Of a stretch of DNA of 49,176 nt, positions 18,069-27,740 are shown piece by piece. The notes beneath the pieces were generated by a model. It saw only the letters and a program-made list of their open reading frames with translations. It had not been told where the DNA came from and ran no database searches. A program made the position numbers and the translations under genes. The stretch is from M3 sp964637445. Lineage in GTDB: Bacteria; Bacteroidota; Bacteroidia; Bacteroidales; Muribaculaceae. Each line of letters begins with the position of its first letter. Position 1 is the first letter of the stretch. Location: assembly GCA_964637445.1 (NCBI GenBank), contig CAZWWS010000010.1, forward strand, positions 1 to 49,176. The letters run 5' to 3'.

Positions 18069-19148
18069 TCAAAAATATTGCGATATGGCAATCGTGTCGC
18101 GCGCCACTCCTATGTTATGTTTTCGGAATATTGCTTCGGCCGATTGGGTAAACGATTTGCAATGACTGCTCCACGCGCCGGAGTCAAGAGACTCAACAGG
18201 CACTACTTTATAATTTGCGCCTGCGCCTCCGGGGATGGTAAATACCAAACGATAACTCGGTGCATCTATTCTCGCCACACCGGCTGCATCGCGATACAAC
18301 GACACTCTCAACATAGCGCCTCCGCGAGTATCACGCGTCTTCATATTTGAGATAAAATTGCCCAACGAATACACCAGCAATATATCCTTGTCGTGCTTGT
18401 CGCTATGGCGCAATTCCATAGGTTGTATCACATGCGGATGACCTCCTATTATCAGATCCACACCTAAATCACACAGATAGTCAGCCAACAGCTTCTGAGA
18501 AGAGTGCGGTAAAAGTTGGTATTCATTTCCCCAATGAATACATGCAGCCACAATCTCAGCGCCTTGGCTACGCGCAAGCTCCACATCGGAAGCAATAAGT
18601 TTTCTATCGACATAGTCTACTACCACATCTCCCTGAATCGTGATACCATTAGTCCCATATGTATAGTTGAGAAATGCGACTTTGAATCCTTTTATATCCA
18701 CTATTTTGGGAAGGCTTGCTTCGCGATCAGCCTTGTTTCGATAAGTCCCTACATGAGCTATATTTCTGCCATCCAAGACATCAAGAGTAGTTCGCAATCC
18801 GTTATCACGCCTATCAAGGCAATGATTATTTGCCGTCAGCATCATGTCGAATCCGGCATCTACCAACGATTGAGCGAAGCTCTCCGGAGCATTAAAACAT
18901 GGATAACCTGTGAAATTTTTCTTGCCTATGGGTGTTTCAAGATTGACCACGGCATAGTCAGCCGACTCAATGTATGGAGCGACAGCAGTAAAACATTCCG
19001 AATAGTCAAAGACCCCTCCCCCTCGCTTTGCCGCATCAAGCTGCCCCTGATGTTGCATTGCATCTCCGGCAAACACAATCTCAGCCTCGTCGTTGCCCCC
19101 CATAAGGAGAGCAACGAGCGACAGCAAGAGAGTGTTAAGTATTGTCAT
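18069..19148 (-). CDS. CapA-family metallophosphatase-like protein
   Basis: This 359-residue protein starts with a hydrophobic segment that may be a signal peptide and then shows the CapA (poly-gamma-glutamate biosynthesis) family fold. Motifs are EIVFAGDAMQHQG, ADYAVVNLETPIG, MLTANNHCLDRRDNG, CIHWGNEYQ and LIIGGHPHVIQPME, which place the Asp, Asn and His metal ligands expected of the calcineurin-like superfamily. Despite the name, many members are not tied to polyglutamate capsules, and no capBC or pgsBC genes are visible. It starts 3 bases after folD and ends the panC-panD-ffh-folD-capA group. Role in the cell is open. Confidence 0.9.
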   Translation of the reverse strand: MTILNTLLLSLVALLMGGNDEAEIVFAGDAMQHQGQLDAAKRGGGVFDYSECFTAVAPYIESADYAVVNLETPIGKKNFTGYPCFNAPESFAQSLVDAGFDMMLTANNHCLDRRDNGLRTTLDVLDGRNIAHVGTYRNKADREASLPKIVDIKGFKVAFLNYTYGTNGITIQGDVVVDYVDRKLIASDVELARSQGAEIVAACIHWGNEYQLLPHSSQKLLADYLCDLGVDLIIGGHPHVIQPMELRHSDKHDKDILLVYSLGNFISNMKTRDTRGGAMLRVSLYRDAAGVARIDAPSYRLVFTIPGGAGANYKVVPVESLDSGAWSSHCKSFTQSAEAIFRKHNIGVARDTIAISQYF

Positions 19149-19151
19149 ATT

Positions 19152-20030
19152 TTAATATATCTCGTGGCGAGCGGCCAATAGCGTATTTTTCATCAACGAG
19201 CAGATGGTCATCGGACCTACGCCACCCGGCACCGGAGTGATATACGCACACTTTTCAGCCACATTTTCATAATCGACATCGCCACGCAGACGGAATCCGC
19301 TTTTGCGTGAAGCATCAGGCACTCGTGTTGTACCTACGTCAATAATCGTTGCGCCGGGCTTCACCATATCCTCTGTTACGAATCCCGGACGTCCGAGTGC
19401 TGCTATTATTATATCAGCCTCACGACATATTTCTTTGATGTTTTTAGTCGAGCTATGGCATACGGTAACTGTTGCATCGCCCGGATTGCTCTTCTGCATC
19501 ATCAAAGAAGCCACCGGTTTGCCTACAATATTACTGCGACCAAGCACTACACAATTTGCACCCTTTGTCGATATATTATAGCGAGCGAGCAATTCCATAA
19601 TGCCGGCTGGAGTGGCCGACACGTAACATGGCAAACCAATCGACATGCGTCCCACATTGATCGGATGGAATCCATCCACATCTTTTCTATAGTCGATGGC
19701 TTCAATCACTTTTTGCTCCGAGATATGCTTCGGCAATGGCAACTGCACGATAAATCCATCTACCGAATCATCCATATTCAACTCATCGATAGCCATAAGG
19801 AGTTCCTCCTCTGTGATTGTATCTTCATATCGGATAAGAGTAGACTGGAATCCGCACTGTTCGCATGCTTTCACTTTGTGAGCCACATATGTTTCGCTAC
19901 CGCCATCGTGACCAACTAATATCGCAGCAAGATGCGGACGCTTCTTGCCCTCAGCAACCATTTGTTCTACTGTCGCTGCTATCTCCTTTTTGATGTCGTC
20001 GGAAATCTTCTTTCCATCGATAAGTTCCAT
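19152..20030 (-). CDS. folD: Methylene-tetrahydrofolate dehydrogenase / cyclohydrolase
   Basis: This 292-residue protein is the bifunctional FolD enzyme, which interconverts 5,10-methylene-THF, methenyl-THF and 10-formyl-THF with NADP. Signatures are VGHDGGSETYVAHKVKACE with the catalytic Lys, VDGFIVQLPLPKHI, VVLGRSNIVGKPVASLM, TIDVG-type NADP-binding segment and the C-terminal PVPGGVGPMTICSLM. Length is normal. It lies 37 bases after ffh on the minus strand and 3 bases before capA, so it is probably part of the same transcript. Confidence 0.97.
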   Translation of the reverse strand: MELIDGKKISDDIKKEIAATVEQMVAEGKKRPHLAAILVGHDGGSETYVAHKVKACEQCGFQSTLIRYEDTITEEELLMAIDELNMDDSVDGFIVQLPLPKHISEQKVIEAIDYRKDVDGFHPINVGRMSIGLPCYVSATPAGIMELLARYNISTKGANCVVLGRSNIVGKPVASLMMQKSNPGDATVTVCHSSTKNIKEICREADIIIAALGRPGFVTEDMVKPGATIIDVGTTRVPDASRKSGFRLRGDVDYENVAEKCAYITPVPGGVGPMTICSLMKNTLLAARHEIY

Positions 20031-20067
20031 ATTCTGATATATCTGAAAGTTAGTGATTACTCATTTA

Positions 20068-21399
20068 TTAGTGGGGACGACGCATACCACGCATCATCTT
20101 CATCGGATTTTTCATTGTGGTAGCCATCTTCATCATCTTGCGAGTTTCCTCAAACTGCTTTAGCAGACGATTTACTTCTTGAATGGTTGTGCCGGAACCT
20201 TTGGCTATACGCTGACGACGACTTCCATTGATAATCTCGGGATTCTCGCGTTCTTTGGCTGTCATCGAGTGTATGATAGCTTCTATGCCCTTAAACGCAT
20301 TGTCATCGATATCCAAGTCCTTGATAGCCTTTCCTACTCCGGGTATCATCGAAGCCAAATCCTTCAAGTTACCCATCTTCTTGATTTGTTGGATCTGATT
20401 GAGGAAGTCGTTGAAGTTAAACTGATTCTTTGCAATTTTACGCTGAAGTTCACGAGCTTCCTTTTCATCAAATTGTTGTTGCGCGCGCTCCACAAGCGAC
20501 ACGATGTCGCCCATACCAAGTATACGGTCGGCCATACGCGAGGGGTGGAACAAGTCGAGTGCTTCAAGTTTTTCACCCGTACCTACAAATTTGATTGGCT
20601 TATCTACTACCGTACGAATCGATAGCGCCGCACCACCACGAGTGTCGCCATCAAGTTTTGTAAGAACAACACCATCAAAATCCAATCGGTCATTAAATTC
20701 TTTTGCTGTATTTACAGCGTCCTGACCTGTCATCGAGTCAACGACAAAGAGTGTTTCATTTGGCTTTATCGCTTTCTTTATCGCTTCGATTTCGTCCATC
20801 ATCTGCTCGTCGACAGCAAGACGACCGGCAGTATCGACAATCACCAAGTCAAGATGATTGGTCTTCGCATAAGCTATTGCATTTTCAGCTATCGTGACAG
20901 GATTTTTGCTATCAGGCTCGCTATATACCGGCACCTCGATTTGCTCTCCAAGCACTTTCAATTGCTCGATAGCAGCAGGACGATACACATCGCATGCCAC
21001 CAACAACGGACGACGAGCCTTCTCGCTCTTCAACTTACGAGCAAGTTTTCCCGACAAAGTCGTTTTACCCGATCCCTGCAAACCCGACATAAGAATCACA
21101 GTAGGATTGCCGGATAGATTGATTGGCGCCGTATCACCACCCATCAAGGCGGTCAATTCGTCATGCACAATCTTCACCATCAATTCTTGCGGTTTGATGG
21201 CATTGATTACGTTTTGGCCTAACGCCTTAGTCTTTACAGTGTCGGTAAATTGCTTTGCTACTTTATAGTTAACGTCGGCTTCAATAAGTGCGCGACGCAC
21301 ATCCTTCAGAGTATCGGCAACATTTATTTCTGTAATTTTACCTTGTCCCTTAAGTATCTTGAAGCTGCGCTCAAGTCTTTCGCTTAGATTTTCAAACAT
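20068..21399 (-). CDS. ffh: Signal recognition particle protein
   Basis: This 443-residue protein is Ffh, the GTPase that targets membrane proteins to the SecYEG translocon together with SRP RNA and FtsY. The N domain covers about 1-85. The G domain has GLQGSGKTTLSGKLA (P-loop), DTAGRL, TKLDGDTRGGAALS and the closing LEALDLFHPSRMADRILGMGD. The Met-rich M domain (about 325-443) contains SMTAKERENPEIINGSRR and ends in a run of KMMKMATTMKNPMKMM. It lies 36 bases after panD and 37 bases before folD in one direction. Confidence 0.98.
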   Translation of the reverse strand: MFENLSERLERSFKILKGQGKITEINVADTLKDVRRALIEADVNYKVAKQFTDTVKTKALGQNVINAIKPQELMVKIVHDELTALMGGDTAPINLSGNPTVILMSGLQGSGKTTLSGKLARKLKSEKARRPLLVACDVYRPAAIEQLKVLGEQIEVPVYSEPDSKNPVTIAENAIAYAKTNHLDLVIVDTAGRLAVDEQMMDEIEAIKKAIKPNETLFVVDSMTGQDAVNTAKEFNDRLDFDGVVLTKLDGDTRGGAALSIRTVVDKPIKFVGTGEKLEALDLFHPSRMADRILGMGDIVSLVERAQQQFDEKEARELQRKIAKNQFNFNDFLNQIQQIKKMGNLKDLASMIPGVGKAIKDLDIDDNAFKGIEAIIHSMTAKERENPEIINGSRRQRIAKGSGTTIQEVNRLLKQFEETRKMMKMATTMKNPMKMMRGMRRPH

Positions 21400-21435
21400 C
21401 GTACGGTGTCGTTATTATTGTGAAAGAATTATTTT

Positions 21436-21801
21436 TTATTTCGGTTGCTTTACAAGTTTGTTGGTTGAAGTATCCGGGAATATCACCCACGGCTTAAATG
21501 TTTTGGCTTCTTCAAACGGCATCATGGCATAGCTCATTATAATCACAATATCACCACGTTGCACCTTGCGAGCCGCAGCGCCATTAAGGCATATCACTCC
21601 CGAGCCTCGTTTGCCTTTGATGACATACGTATCAAATCGCTCACCATTATTGTTGTTGACAATATATACTCGCTCACCGGCAATTATATTGGCGGCATCC
21701 ATCAAGTCCTCATCGATAGTAATCGAGCCTATGTAGTCGAGACACGCCTCAGTGACGGTCACTCGATGAATTTTCGATTTCACAACTTCCACTTGCATCA
21801 T
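21436..21801 (-). CDS. panD: Aspartate 1-decarboxylase proenzyme
   Basis: This 121-residue protein decarboxylates aspartate to beta-alanine for pantothenate synthesis. It is made as a proenzyme that cleaves itself at Gly-Ser within YIGS to form the pyruvoyl group. Two Met codons begin the frame; starting from the second puts the new Ser at residue 25, as in well-studied enzymes, so 21798 may be the true start. Also visible are KIHRVTVTEA, YVIKGKRGSGVICLNGAAAR and DIVIIMSYA. It follows panC by 14 bases, pairing the two branches of the pathway. Confidence 0.96.
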   Translation of the reverse strand: MMQVEVVKSKIHRVTVTEACLDYIGSITIDEDLMDAANIIAGERVYIVNNNNGERFDTYVIKGKRGSGVICLNGAAARKVQRGDIVIIMSYAMMPFEEAKTFKPWVIFPDTSTNKLVKQPK

Positions 21802-21815
21802 ATCAGTCGGATTTA

Positions 21816-22655
21816 TCAGTATTTTATATTATCAATCAATCTTACATCGCCGAGATATACCGTGATACATCCCACTGCTTGCTTTGCATCATTCCAATCG
21901 GCGATTGGTTGCATCGACAGAGCATCTACGACTTCGTAGTATTCCACTTCCATCGCGTCATAGCTGTTTACTTGCGCTATCACCCATTCCTTGGTATCAG
22001 CCACACTATGCGACTTGGCATATTCGAGACTTTCATGAAGGATGCGGGATATATTTGGAGCTATGGCTCGTTGCTCAGCACTCAATCTCACATTGCGACT
22101 ACTCATTGCCAAGCCGTCGTCATGGCGCTTTATCGGACATTCTACAATATCGATATCGATATTTTCAAGTTCCACCATACGCTTTATGACAGCTATCTGT
22201 TGGAAATCTTTTTCGCCAAAGTAGGCTCTATCCGGCTCTACCATTCTAAATAACTTGCTCACTATTTGAGCCACGCCATTGAAATGTCCCGGGCGCATTG
22301 CACCTTCCATCACCTCAGCTACCGCCCCCAAATCAAACACTCGGGTATCGGGTTCGGGATATACTTCTTCTACCGATGGGATAAATGCATAATCCACACC
22401 TGCCGCCATCAACTTTTCGCAATCGGCTTGCTCGGTGCGAGGGTATGTACGCAAATCTTCTGGATTATTAAACTGTGTAGGGTTGACAAATACACTGACC
22501 ACTACTATATCGTTGTCGGCTCGTGCCTTGTCTATCAAAGAAACATGGCCGGCATGTAGAGCCCCCATCGTAGGAACCAATCCCACGGAGCGACCTTGAG
22601 CGCGCGAAGCGGCTATTTCGCTACGAAGCTCTGCGACTGTACGTATTACTTTCAT
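21816..22655 (-). CDS. panC: Pantothenate synthetase
   Basis: This 279-residue protein joins pantoate and beta-alanine with ATP to give pantothenate. Motifs are VPTMGALHAGHVSLI with the HIGH-type nucleotide motif, VSVFVNPTQFNNPEDLRTYPR, FGEKDFQQIAVIKRMV and DDGLAMSSRNVRLS (KMSKS-like). Length is as expected. It is the first gene of the panC-panD-ffh-folD-capA run and is preceded by a well-formed promoter. No panB is visible in this window. Confidence 0.97.
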   Translation of the reverse strand: MKVIRTVAELRSEIAASRAQGRSVGLVPTMGALHAGHVSLIDKARADNDIVVVSVFVNPTQFNNPEDLRTYPRTEQADCEKLMAAGVDYAFIPSVEEVYPEPDTRVFDLGAVAEVMEGAMRPGHFNGVAQIVSKLFRMVEPDRAYFGEKDFQQIAVIKRMVELENIDIDIVECPIKRHDDGLAMSSRNVRLSAEQRAIAPNISRILHESLEYAKSHSVADTKEWVIAQVNSYDAMEVEYYEVVDALSMQPIADWNDAKQAVGCITVYLGDVRLIDNIKY

Positions 22656-22686
22656 CTGTTTAGCTTATAAGCTGATTAATCGGCTG

Positions 22687-22718
22687 CAAAATTACGCAAT
22701 AAATCGCGTTTTGCCAAA
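22687..22718 (-). promoter_or_regulatory. Promoter of the panC operon
   Basis: On the minus strand TTTG (22715-22718) and TAATTTTG (22687-22694) are separated by 20 bases. A second TAATTTTG lies at 22715-22722 but has no upstream partner. Confidence 0.75.
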
Positions 22719-22802
22719 ATTAAAGGATATACGATACTTATTTTTCGCTTTTTACCTTCATCTCAGCCTCTAATCAGCCTGAAATTCGCCCCGTTCGATT
22801 TT

Positions 22803-24023
22803 TCACTGAAGCATAGCGGCCACTCGTCGAAGTGCGTTTATAAACGTATCAGCCTCTTCTATCGTGTTATACATTGCAAACGAAGCTCTTACCGTGCCCT
22901 CGATTGAAAGCGCGTGCATCAAAGGCTGCGCACAGTGGTGTCCGGTGCGGACGGCGATACCGAGTTTATCCAACAACATCCCCACATCGTAAGGATGCTC
23001 GTTTCCGATAAGGAACGATATTACCGCCGACTTCTCCTCGACCTGCCCGAATATACGTATTCCGGGTATATTTTCGAGTTGACGGGTCGTATATTCAAGA
23101 AGCATTCGCTCATGAGCTGCTATATTCTCCACTCCGATGGCTTCTACATATTCTATGGCTTGGTGCAGTGCTGCTATTGCTGTAAAATCGGGTGTTCCGG
23201 CCTCAAACTTATATGGAAGCTCTGCCCATGTTGTCCCTTCAAACGACACATGGCCTATCATCTCGCCTCCTCCTTGATATGGAGTCATCGCTTGCAGATG
23301 CTTCTCCTTGCCATACAACACTCCCACACCGGTAGGTCCATACATCTTATGTGCTGAAAAGGCATAAAAATCCGCATCCAAATCTTTCACATCGACTTTG
23401 AGATGCGACATCGCTTGTGCGCCGTCAATAAGCACCGGCACTCCATAGCGATGCGCCTCGGCTATCATCTCTTTCACCGGATTGATCGTACCAAGCACAT
23501 TCGACACATGGCACACTGCCACCATGCGAGTATGTTCATTAAAATATGAACGATATACATCCATATTCAGCTCTCCGCGAGAATTTATCGGCACCACTCT
23601 GAGAGTGATACGCTTGTTGCGTCCGAGCAATTGCCATGGTACAATGTTGGAATGATGCTCCATTACAGTGACAATTATTTCATCGCCGTTCTCAAACGTA
23701 TTTCCCATCGACGAGGCCACAAGATTGATAGACTCCGTTGTGCCACGTGTAAATACGATTTCTCGCGTCGAATCGGCATTTATAAACCGCCGTACACTTT
23801 CACGCGCTTGCTCTTGCAACGCCGTAGCCTCTTGAGACAACGCATGCACTCCGCGATGCACATTAGCCTTATGCTGATAATACATATTCTCTAACGCCTC
23901 AACTACTTGCCGAGGGGTTTGTGACGTTGCTGTATTATCCAAATATATTAAAGGCTTTCCAAACACCTGACGTGTAAGTATCGGGAAATCTCGCCTTATA
24001 GAGTCGATATCGTACGAGTTCAT
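22803..24023 (-). CDS. sufS: Cysteine desulfurase SufS
   Basis: This 406-residue PLP enzyme takes sulfur from cysteine for iron-sulfur assembly. The PLP Lys is in AFSAHKMYGPTGVGVLYG, the substrate-handling segment is VMEHHSNIVPWQLL, and the catalytic Cys lies in RTGHHCAQPLM, as in the SufS/CsdA group. It is the last gene of cvpA-sufB-sufC-sufD-sufS and follows sufD by 15 bases. No sufE or sufU follows, so its sulfur acceptor would be encoded elsewhere. No clear terminator is visible before panC. Confidence 0.97.
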   Translation of the reverse strand: MNSYDIDSIRRDFPILTRQVFGKPLIYLDNTATSQTPRQVVEALENMYYQHKANVHRGVHALSQEATALQEQARESVRRFINADSTREIVFTRGTTESINLVASSMGNTFENGDEIIVTVMEHHSNIVPWQLLGRNKRITLRVVPINSRGELNMDVYRSYFNEHTRMVAVCHVSNVLGTINPVKEMIAEAHRYGVPVLIDGAQAMSHLKVDVKDLDADFYAFSAHKMYGPTGVGVLYGKEKHLQAMTPYQGGGEMIGHVSFEGTTWAELPYKFEAGTPDFTAIAALHQAIEYVEAIGVENIAAHERMLLEYTTRQLENIPGIRIFGQVEEKSAVISFLIGNEHPYDVGMLLDKLGIAVRTGHHCAQPLMHALSIEGTVRASFAMYNTIEEADTFINALRRVAAMLQ

Positions 24024-24038
24024 AAATTGATACTATTA

Positions 24039-25400
24039 TTATTTATCCTTTACGTCGCGACACGCAGCGGCACAATCCGAGCAGTTGCTCTGCTGTCCGT
24101 AAAAGCGTTTTTCAATAAGATGGCGTAATCGATCTCTAAGTCCGTCCATTCTCACTGAGTCGATCACATCCACCATGAATGCCTGCATCAACATAGTGCG
24201 AGCCTCCTGTTCTGAAATGCCTCGCGTACGCATATAGAATAGTGCAGTCGCATCGAGCTGTCCGGTAGTAGCTCCATGCGAACATTTCACCTCATCGTTG
24301 TAAATCTCAAGTTGCGGCTTAGTGTGCATCCGAGCATCTTTCGAGGCAAGAATATTGCGATTGCTCTGATATGCTTCGGTAAACGGAGCATCACCCGACA
24401 CCAATATGCTACCCTCAAACGCACCTGTCGACTGTTCATCAAGGACATACTTAAACAATTGCTGTGAGTGTCCATGAGCGGCAAGGTGATTCACATTCGA
24501 GCAATTGTCGGTATGCTGCGTTCCGGTGCCTATAGCCATTCCGGCGAGATGAGTTTCACAATGTTCGCCTACAATATCTATATCATAGTTATTGCGAGTC
24601 GAACCATTAGTCAGTGTCATTCCGTTGACAAGCAAGTTGGATGCCGACTCTTGACGAGCATACAATTGAGAATAACGCGATGTCAAATCAGACGACTCCT
24701 CTATGTCGTAGAGTTCAAGGCTTCCGCCACGTCCTACCACGATTTCCACCACTTGCGACGACAAATAGCGGTGTTGCCCATCTTGCGTGTGATCGCAAAT
24801 TAGAAGTTGAGCTGCCGCATCTTCTTCTACGACGATAAGCAGCCTACGCACCCCCATCATATCTGCCGGAGCATTGAATATGTTGACCAATTGCAGTGGC
24901 TTCTCCAATTTCACTCCGCGAGGGATATACACCATCATTCCATCTTGACACAAAAGAGTATTAAGAGCCACACCGACATCGGTCAGCGGAGCTATCTGTC
25001 CGTAATACTTCTTCACCACATCGGGATGCTCCACTGCTACTCGCGCCAACGAGCCGACAATCACACCCTCTGGAAGTTTCTTCGCCAAAGAAGCCGAGGG
25101 TATATAGGTATCATTGACCACAAACGACATCAATGTGCTCATATTAGGCACATCGCATCGAAACGACGCAGCCACATCGACCGGAATGTTCACTCGATTG
25201 ATATTCACCCCGTAATCGGGAGCCATCATCTCGTCAATCGATGTTTTCTCATAGCCTTCCGTACCGCGAGTTGGCAAGCACTTACCGATCAATGCCTCAT
25301 AAGCCGATTGTCGCAACGCATTTAACACCGGAGCCGAATGAGCTTCGATCGCTTCGCGGTTATCGCGAAACAAGTCGATATACTGATTCAATGAATTCAT
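24039..25400 (-). CDS. sufD: Fe-S cluster assembly scaffold subunit SufD
   Basis: This 453-residue protein belongs to the SufB/SufD beta-helix family and forms the SufBC2D scaffold with SufB and SufC. Visible features are MMVYIPRGVKLEKPLQLVNI, GRGGSLELYDIEESSD, a His-containing core HLAAHGHSQQLFKYVLDE and the C-terminal DEVKCSHGATTGQLD, a strongly conserved SufD segment. The C-terminus has several Cys residues (CSDCAAACRD), an unusual acidic/Cys tail. It lies 10 bases after sufC and 15 bases before sufS. Confidence 0.96.
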   Translation of the reverse strand: MNSLNQYIDLFRDNREAIEAHSAPVLNALRQSAYEALIGKCLPTRGTEGYEKTSIDEMMAPDYGVNINRVNIPVDVAASFRCDVPNMSTLMSFVVNDTYIPSASLAKKLPEGVIVGSLARVAVEHPDVVKKYYGQIAPLTDVGVALNTLLCQDGMMVYIPRGVKLEKPLQLVNIFNAPADMMGVRRLLIVVEEDAAAQLLICDHTQDGQHRYLSSQVVEIVVGRGGSLELYDIEESSDLTSRYSQLYARQESASNLLVNGMTLTNGSTRNNYDIDIVGEHCETHLAGMAIGTGTQHTDNCSNVNHLAAHGHSQQLFKYVLDEQSTGAFEGSILVSGDAPFTEAYQSNRNILASKDARMHTKPQLEIYNDEVKCSHGATTGQLDATALFYMRTRGISEQEARTMLMQAFMVDVIDSVRMDGLRDRLRHLIEKRFYGQQSNCSDCAAACRDVKDK

Positions 25401-25410
25401 AATATTCGAC

Positions 25411-26181
25411 TTATTGATTATCTATTTCTTGTTTTATCCAATCGTAACCTTTTTCTTCAAGCTCAAGAGCAAGTTCCGGTCCGCCGGTTCTTACTATGCG
25501 ACCTTTATACAGCACATGCACAAAGTCGGGCTTAATATAATCGAGCAGACGCTGATAGTGAGTGATTACAATCGTAGCATTGGAGTCGGTCTTAAGTTTA
25601 TTCACACCTCCTGCCACAATACGCAAGGCATCTATATCCAACCCGCTGTCGGTCTCATCGAGTATGCTCAGGCGAGGCTCAAGCACTGCCATCTGGAATA
25701 TTTCGTTGCGCTTCTTTTCTCCACCCGAAAAACCTTCATTCACCGAACGAGAAGCCAACTTATTGTCCAACTCGACAATAGCGCGTTTTTGGCGCATAAG
25801 TTTCAAGAAATCGCTGGCCGATAGAGGCTCTTCATTGAAATACTTACGCTTCTCATTCACTGCCGCTCGCATAAAGTTCACCATCGACACACCGGGAATC
25901 TCTACCGGATATTGGAACGACAAAAACAATCCTTCGTGACTGCGATCTTCAGGCGACAATTCAAGCAATTGCTTGCCATGAAAATCTACCGCACCCTCTG
26001 TTACTGTAAATTTCGGATCGCCGGCAAGCACACTCGATAGTGTAGATTTTCCCGACCCGTTCGGTCCCATGATAGCATGCACCTCTCCGGCGCCAATCGT
26101 AAGATTGATACCCTTAAGTATCTCTTTGCCTTCAATGCCTGCATGGAGGTTTTTCACCTCTAAAAGTATATTGTTGTTCAT
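25411..26181 (-). CDS. sufC: Fe-S assembly ATPase SufC
   Basis: This 256-residue ABC-type ATPase energises the SufBCD scaffold. It has the Walker A motif GPNGSGKS, the Q loop FQYPVEIPG, a SGGEKKRNE signature and the Walker B segment LSILDETDSGLDID, which carries the Suf-specific DETDSGLD form. No membrane segment is present. It follows sufB by 25 bases and precedes sufD by 10. Confidence 0.98.
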   Translation of the reverse strand: MNNNILLEVKNLHAGIEGKEILKGINLTIGAGEVHAIMGPNGSGKSTLSSVLAGDPKFTVTEGAVDFHGKQLLELSPEDRSHEGLFLSFQYPVEIPGVSMVNFMRAAVNEKRKYFNEEPLSASDFLKLMRQKRAIVELDNKLASRSVNEGFSGGEKKRNEIFQMAVLEPRLSILDETDSGLDIDALRIVAGGVNKLKTDSNATIVITHYQRLLDYIKPDFVHVLYKGRIVRTGGPELALELEEKGYDWIKQEIDNQ

Positions 26182-26206
26182 GTCTGTAAATATTTGCTTG
26201 TTATTA

Positions 26207-27670
26207 TTAGCCTACCGACCCTTCAAGTGTTATCTGTAGAAGTTTTTGCGCTTCCACGGCAAATTCCATCGGAAGTTTGTTCATCACCTCTTTGGCATAG
26301 CCGTTCACTATAAGAGCAATTGCTTCTTCTGTAGGAATACCGCGCTGATTACAATAGAAGATTTGATCCTCAGATATCTTCGAAGTTGTAGCCTCGTGCT
26401 CTACAACGGCAGTATCATTCAGCACGTCTATGTATGGGAATGTGTGCGCTCCGCAATGCGAACTTAACAATAGGCTGTCGCATTGCGTATAGTTGCGACA
26501 TCCATCAGCATTAGGCGCCACCTTCACCAACCCTCGATACGAGTTCTGGCTATAGCCGGCCGAAATACCTTTCGACACTATTGTTGAGCGACTATTACGT
26601 CCCGTATGTATCATCTTCGTGCCGGTATCGGCTTGCTGACGATTGCGCGTCACTGCCACGGAATAGAATTCGCCCACCGAGCCTTCGCCGGCAAGCACAC
26701 AACTCGGATATTTCCATGTGATAGCACTTCCGGTCTCCACCTGCGTCCACGACAATTTTGAATAGTCACCTCGGCAAAGGCCGCGCTTTGTTACGAAATT
26801 ATACACACCGCCACGTCCTTCTTTATCTCCTGCATACCAATTCTGAACCGTTGAGTACTTCACCTCTGCACGATCTTCTACCACGATTTCCACGATTGCT
26901 GCATGAAGTTGATTCTCATCACGCATAGGTGCCGTACATCCTTCAAGGTAGCTTACATAGGCATCATCATCTGCCACGATAAGTGTTCGCTCAAATTGTC
27001 CGGTGCCGGATGCATTGATGCGGAAATAGGTCGACAACTCCATCGGGCAACGCACTCCTTTAGGGATATACACAAACGACCCGTCGGAGAATACTGCCGA
27101 ATTGAGCGCTGCATAAAAATTGTCGCGATAGCTCACCACCGAGCCTAAGTAGCGTTTCACCAGATCGGGATAGTCCTTTACCGCCTCACTGAACGAGCAA
27201 AACACGATACCCAACTCCGCAAGTTTTTCTTTGTGAGTAGTCTTCACCGACACCGAGTCCATCACAGCATCGACCGCCATGCCCGACAGCACTTTCTGCT
27301 CTTCAAGCGAGATCCCCAATCGATTGAACGTATCGAGCACTTGCGGATCCACCTCATCAAGGCTTTTCGGCCCCTCTTTTTGCTTTGGTGCGGCATAATA
27401 GCTTATTGCTTGAAAATCAATCGGCGGAATATCCAAATGAGCCCAATCAGGCTCTTTCATCGTAGTCCATTGACGATATGCTTTCAAGCGAAAATCAAGG
27501 AGCCATTCCGGCTCACCCTTTTTCTGAGATATCAACCTCACCACATCTTCATTTATGCCACGAGGTATTATATCTGTATCGATATCAGTAGTGAACCCAT
27601 ACTTATACTCGCTCTGGGTGACATCTTTTATTATATTGCTATTATTGTTCTTGTTATTATCCATAGTCAT
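26207..27670 (-). CDS. sufB: Fe-S cluster assembly scaffold subunit SufB
   Basis: SufB is the main scaffold on which Fe-S clusters are built. I choose the ATG at 27670 (protein beginning MTMDNNKNNNSN, 487 residues); the frame is open from 27712, but the added residues look like leader sequence. Motifs are FVYIPKGVRCPMELSTYFRI, a TVQNWYAGDKEGRGGVYNFV segment and CDSLLLSSHCGAHTFPYIDV, which contains conserved Cys residues. Length is normal for the family. It is the first suf gene after cvpA. Confidence 0.97.
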   Translation of the reverse strand: MTMDNNKNNNSNIIKDVTQSEYKYGFTTDIDTDIIPRGINEDVVRLISQKKGEPEWLLDFRLKAYRQWTTMKEPDWAHLDIPPIDFQAISYYAAPKQKEGPKSLDEVDPQVLDTFNRLGISLEEQKVLSGMAVDAVMDSVSVKTTHKEKLAELGIVFCSFSEAVKDYPDLVKRYLGSVVSYRDNFYAALNSAVFSDGSFVYIPKGVRCPMELSTYFRINASGTGQFERTLIVADDDAYVSYLEGCTAPMRDENQLHAAIVEIVVEDRAEVKYSTVQNWYAGDKEGRGGVYNFVTKRGLCRGDYSKLSWTQVETGSAITWKYPSCVLAGEGSVGEFYSVAVTRNRQQADTGTKMIHTGRNSRSTIVSKGISAGYSQNSYRGLVKVAPNADGCRNYTQCDSLLLSSHCGAHTFPYIDVLNDTAVVEHEATTSKISEDQIFYCNQRGIPTEEAIALIVNGYAKEVMNKLPMEFAVEAQKLLQITLEGSVG

Positions 27671-27740
27671 TATAAAAACCTTCAATATCAATGTCCGAGA
27701 TTGTGAAAACAATCAAGTGCCTATTATAGTTGTCTTTAAG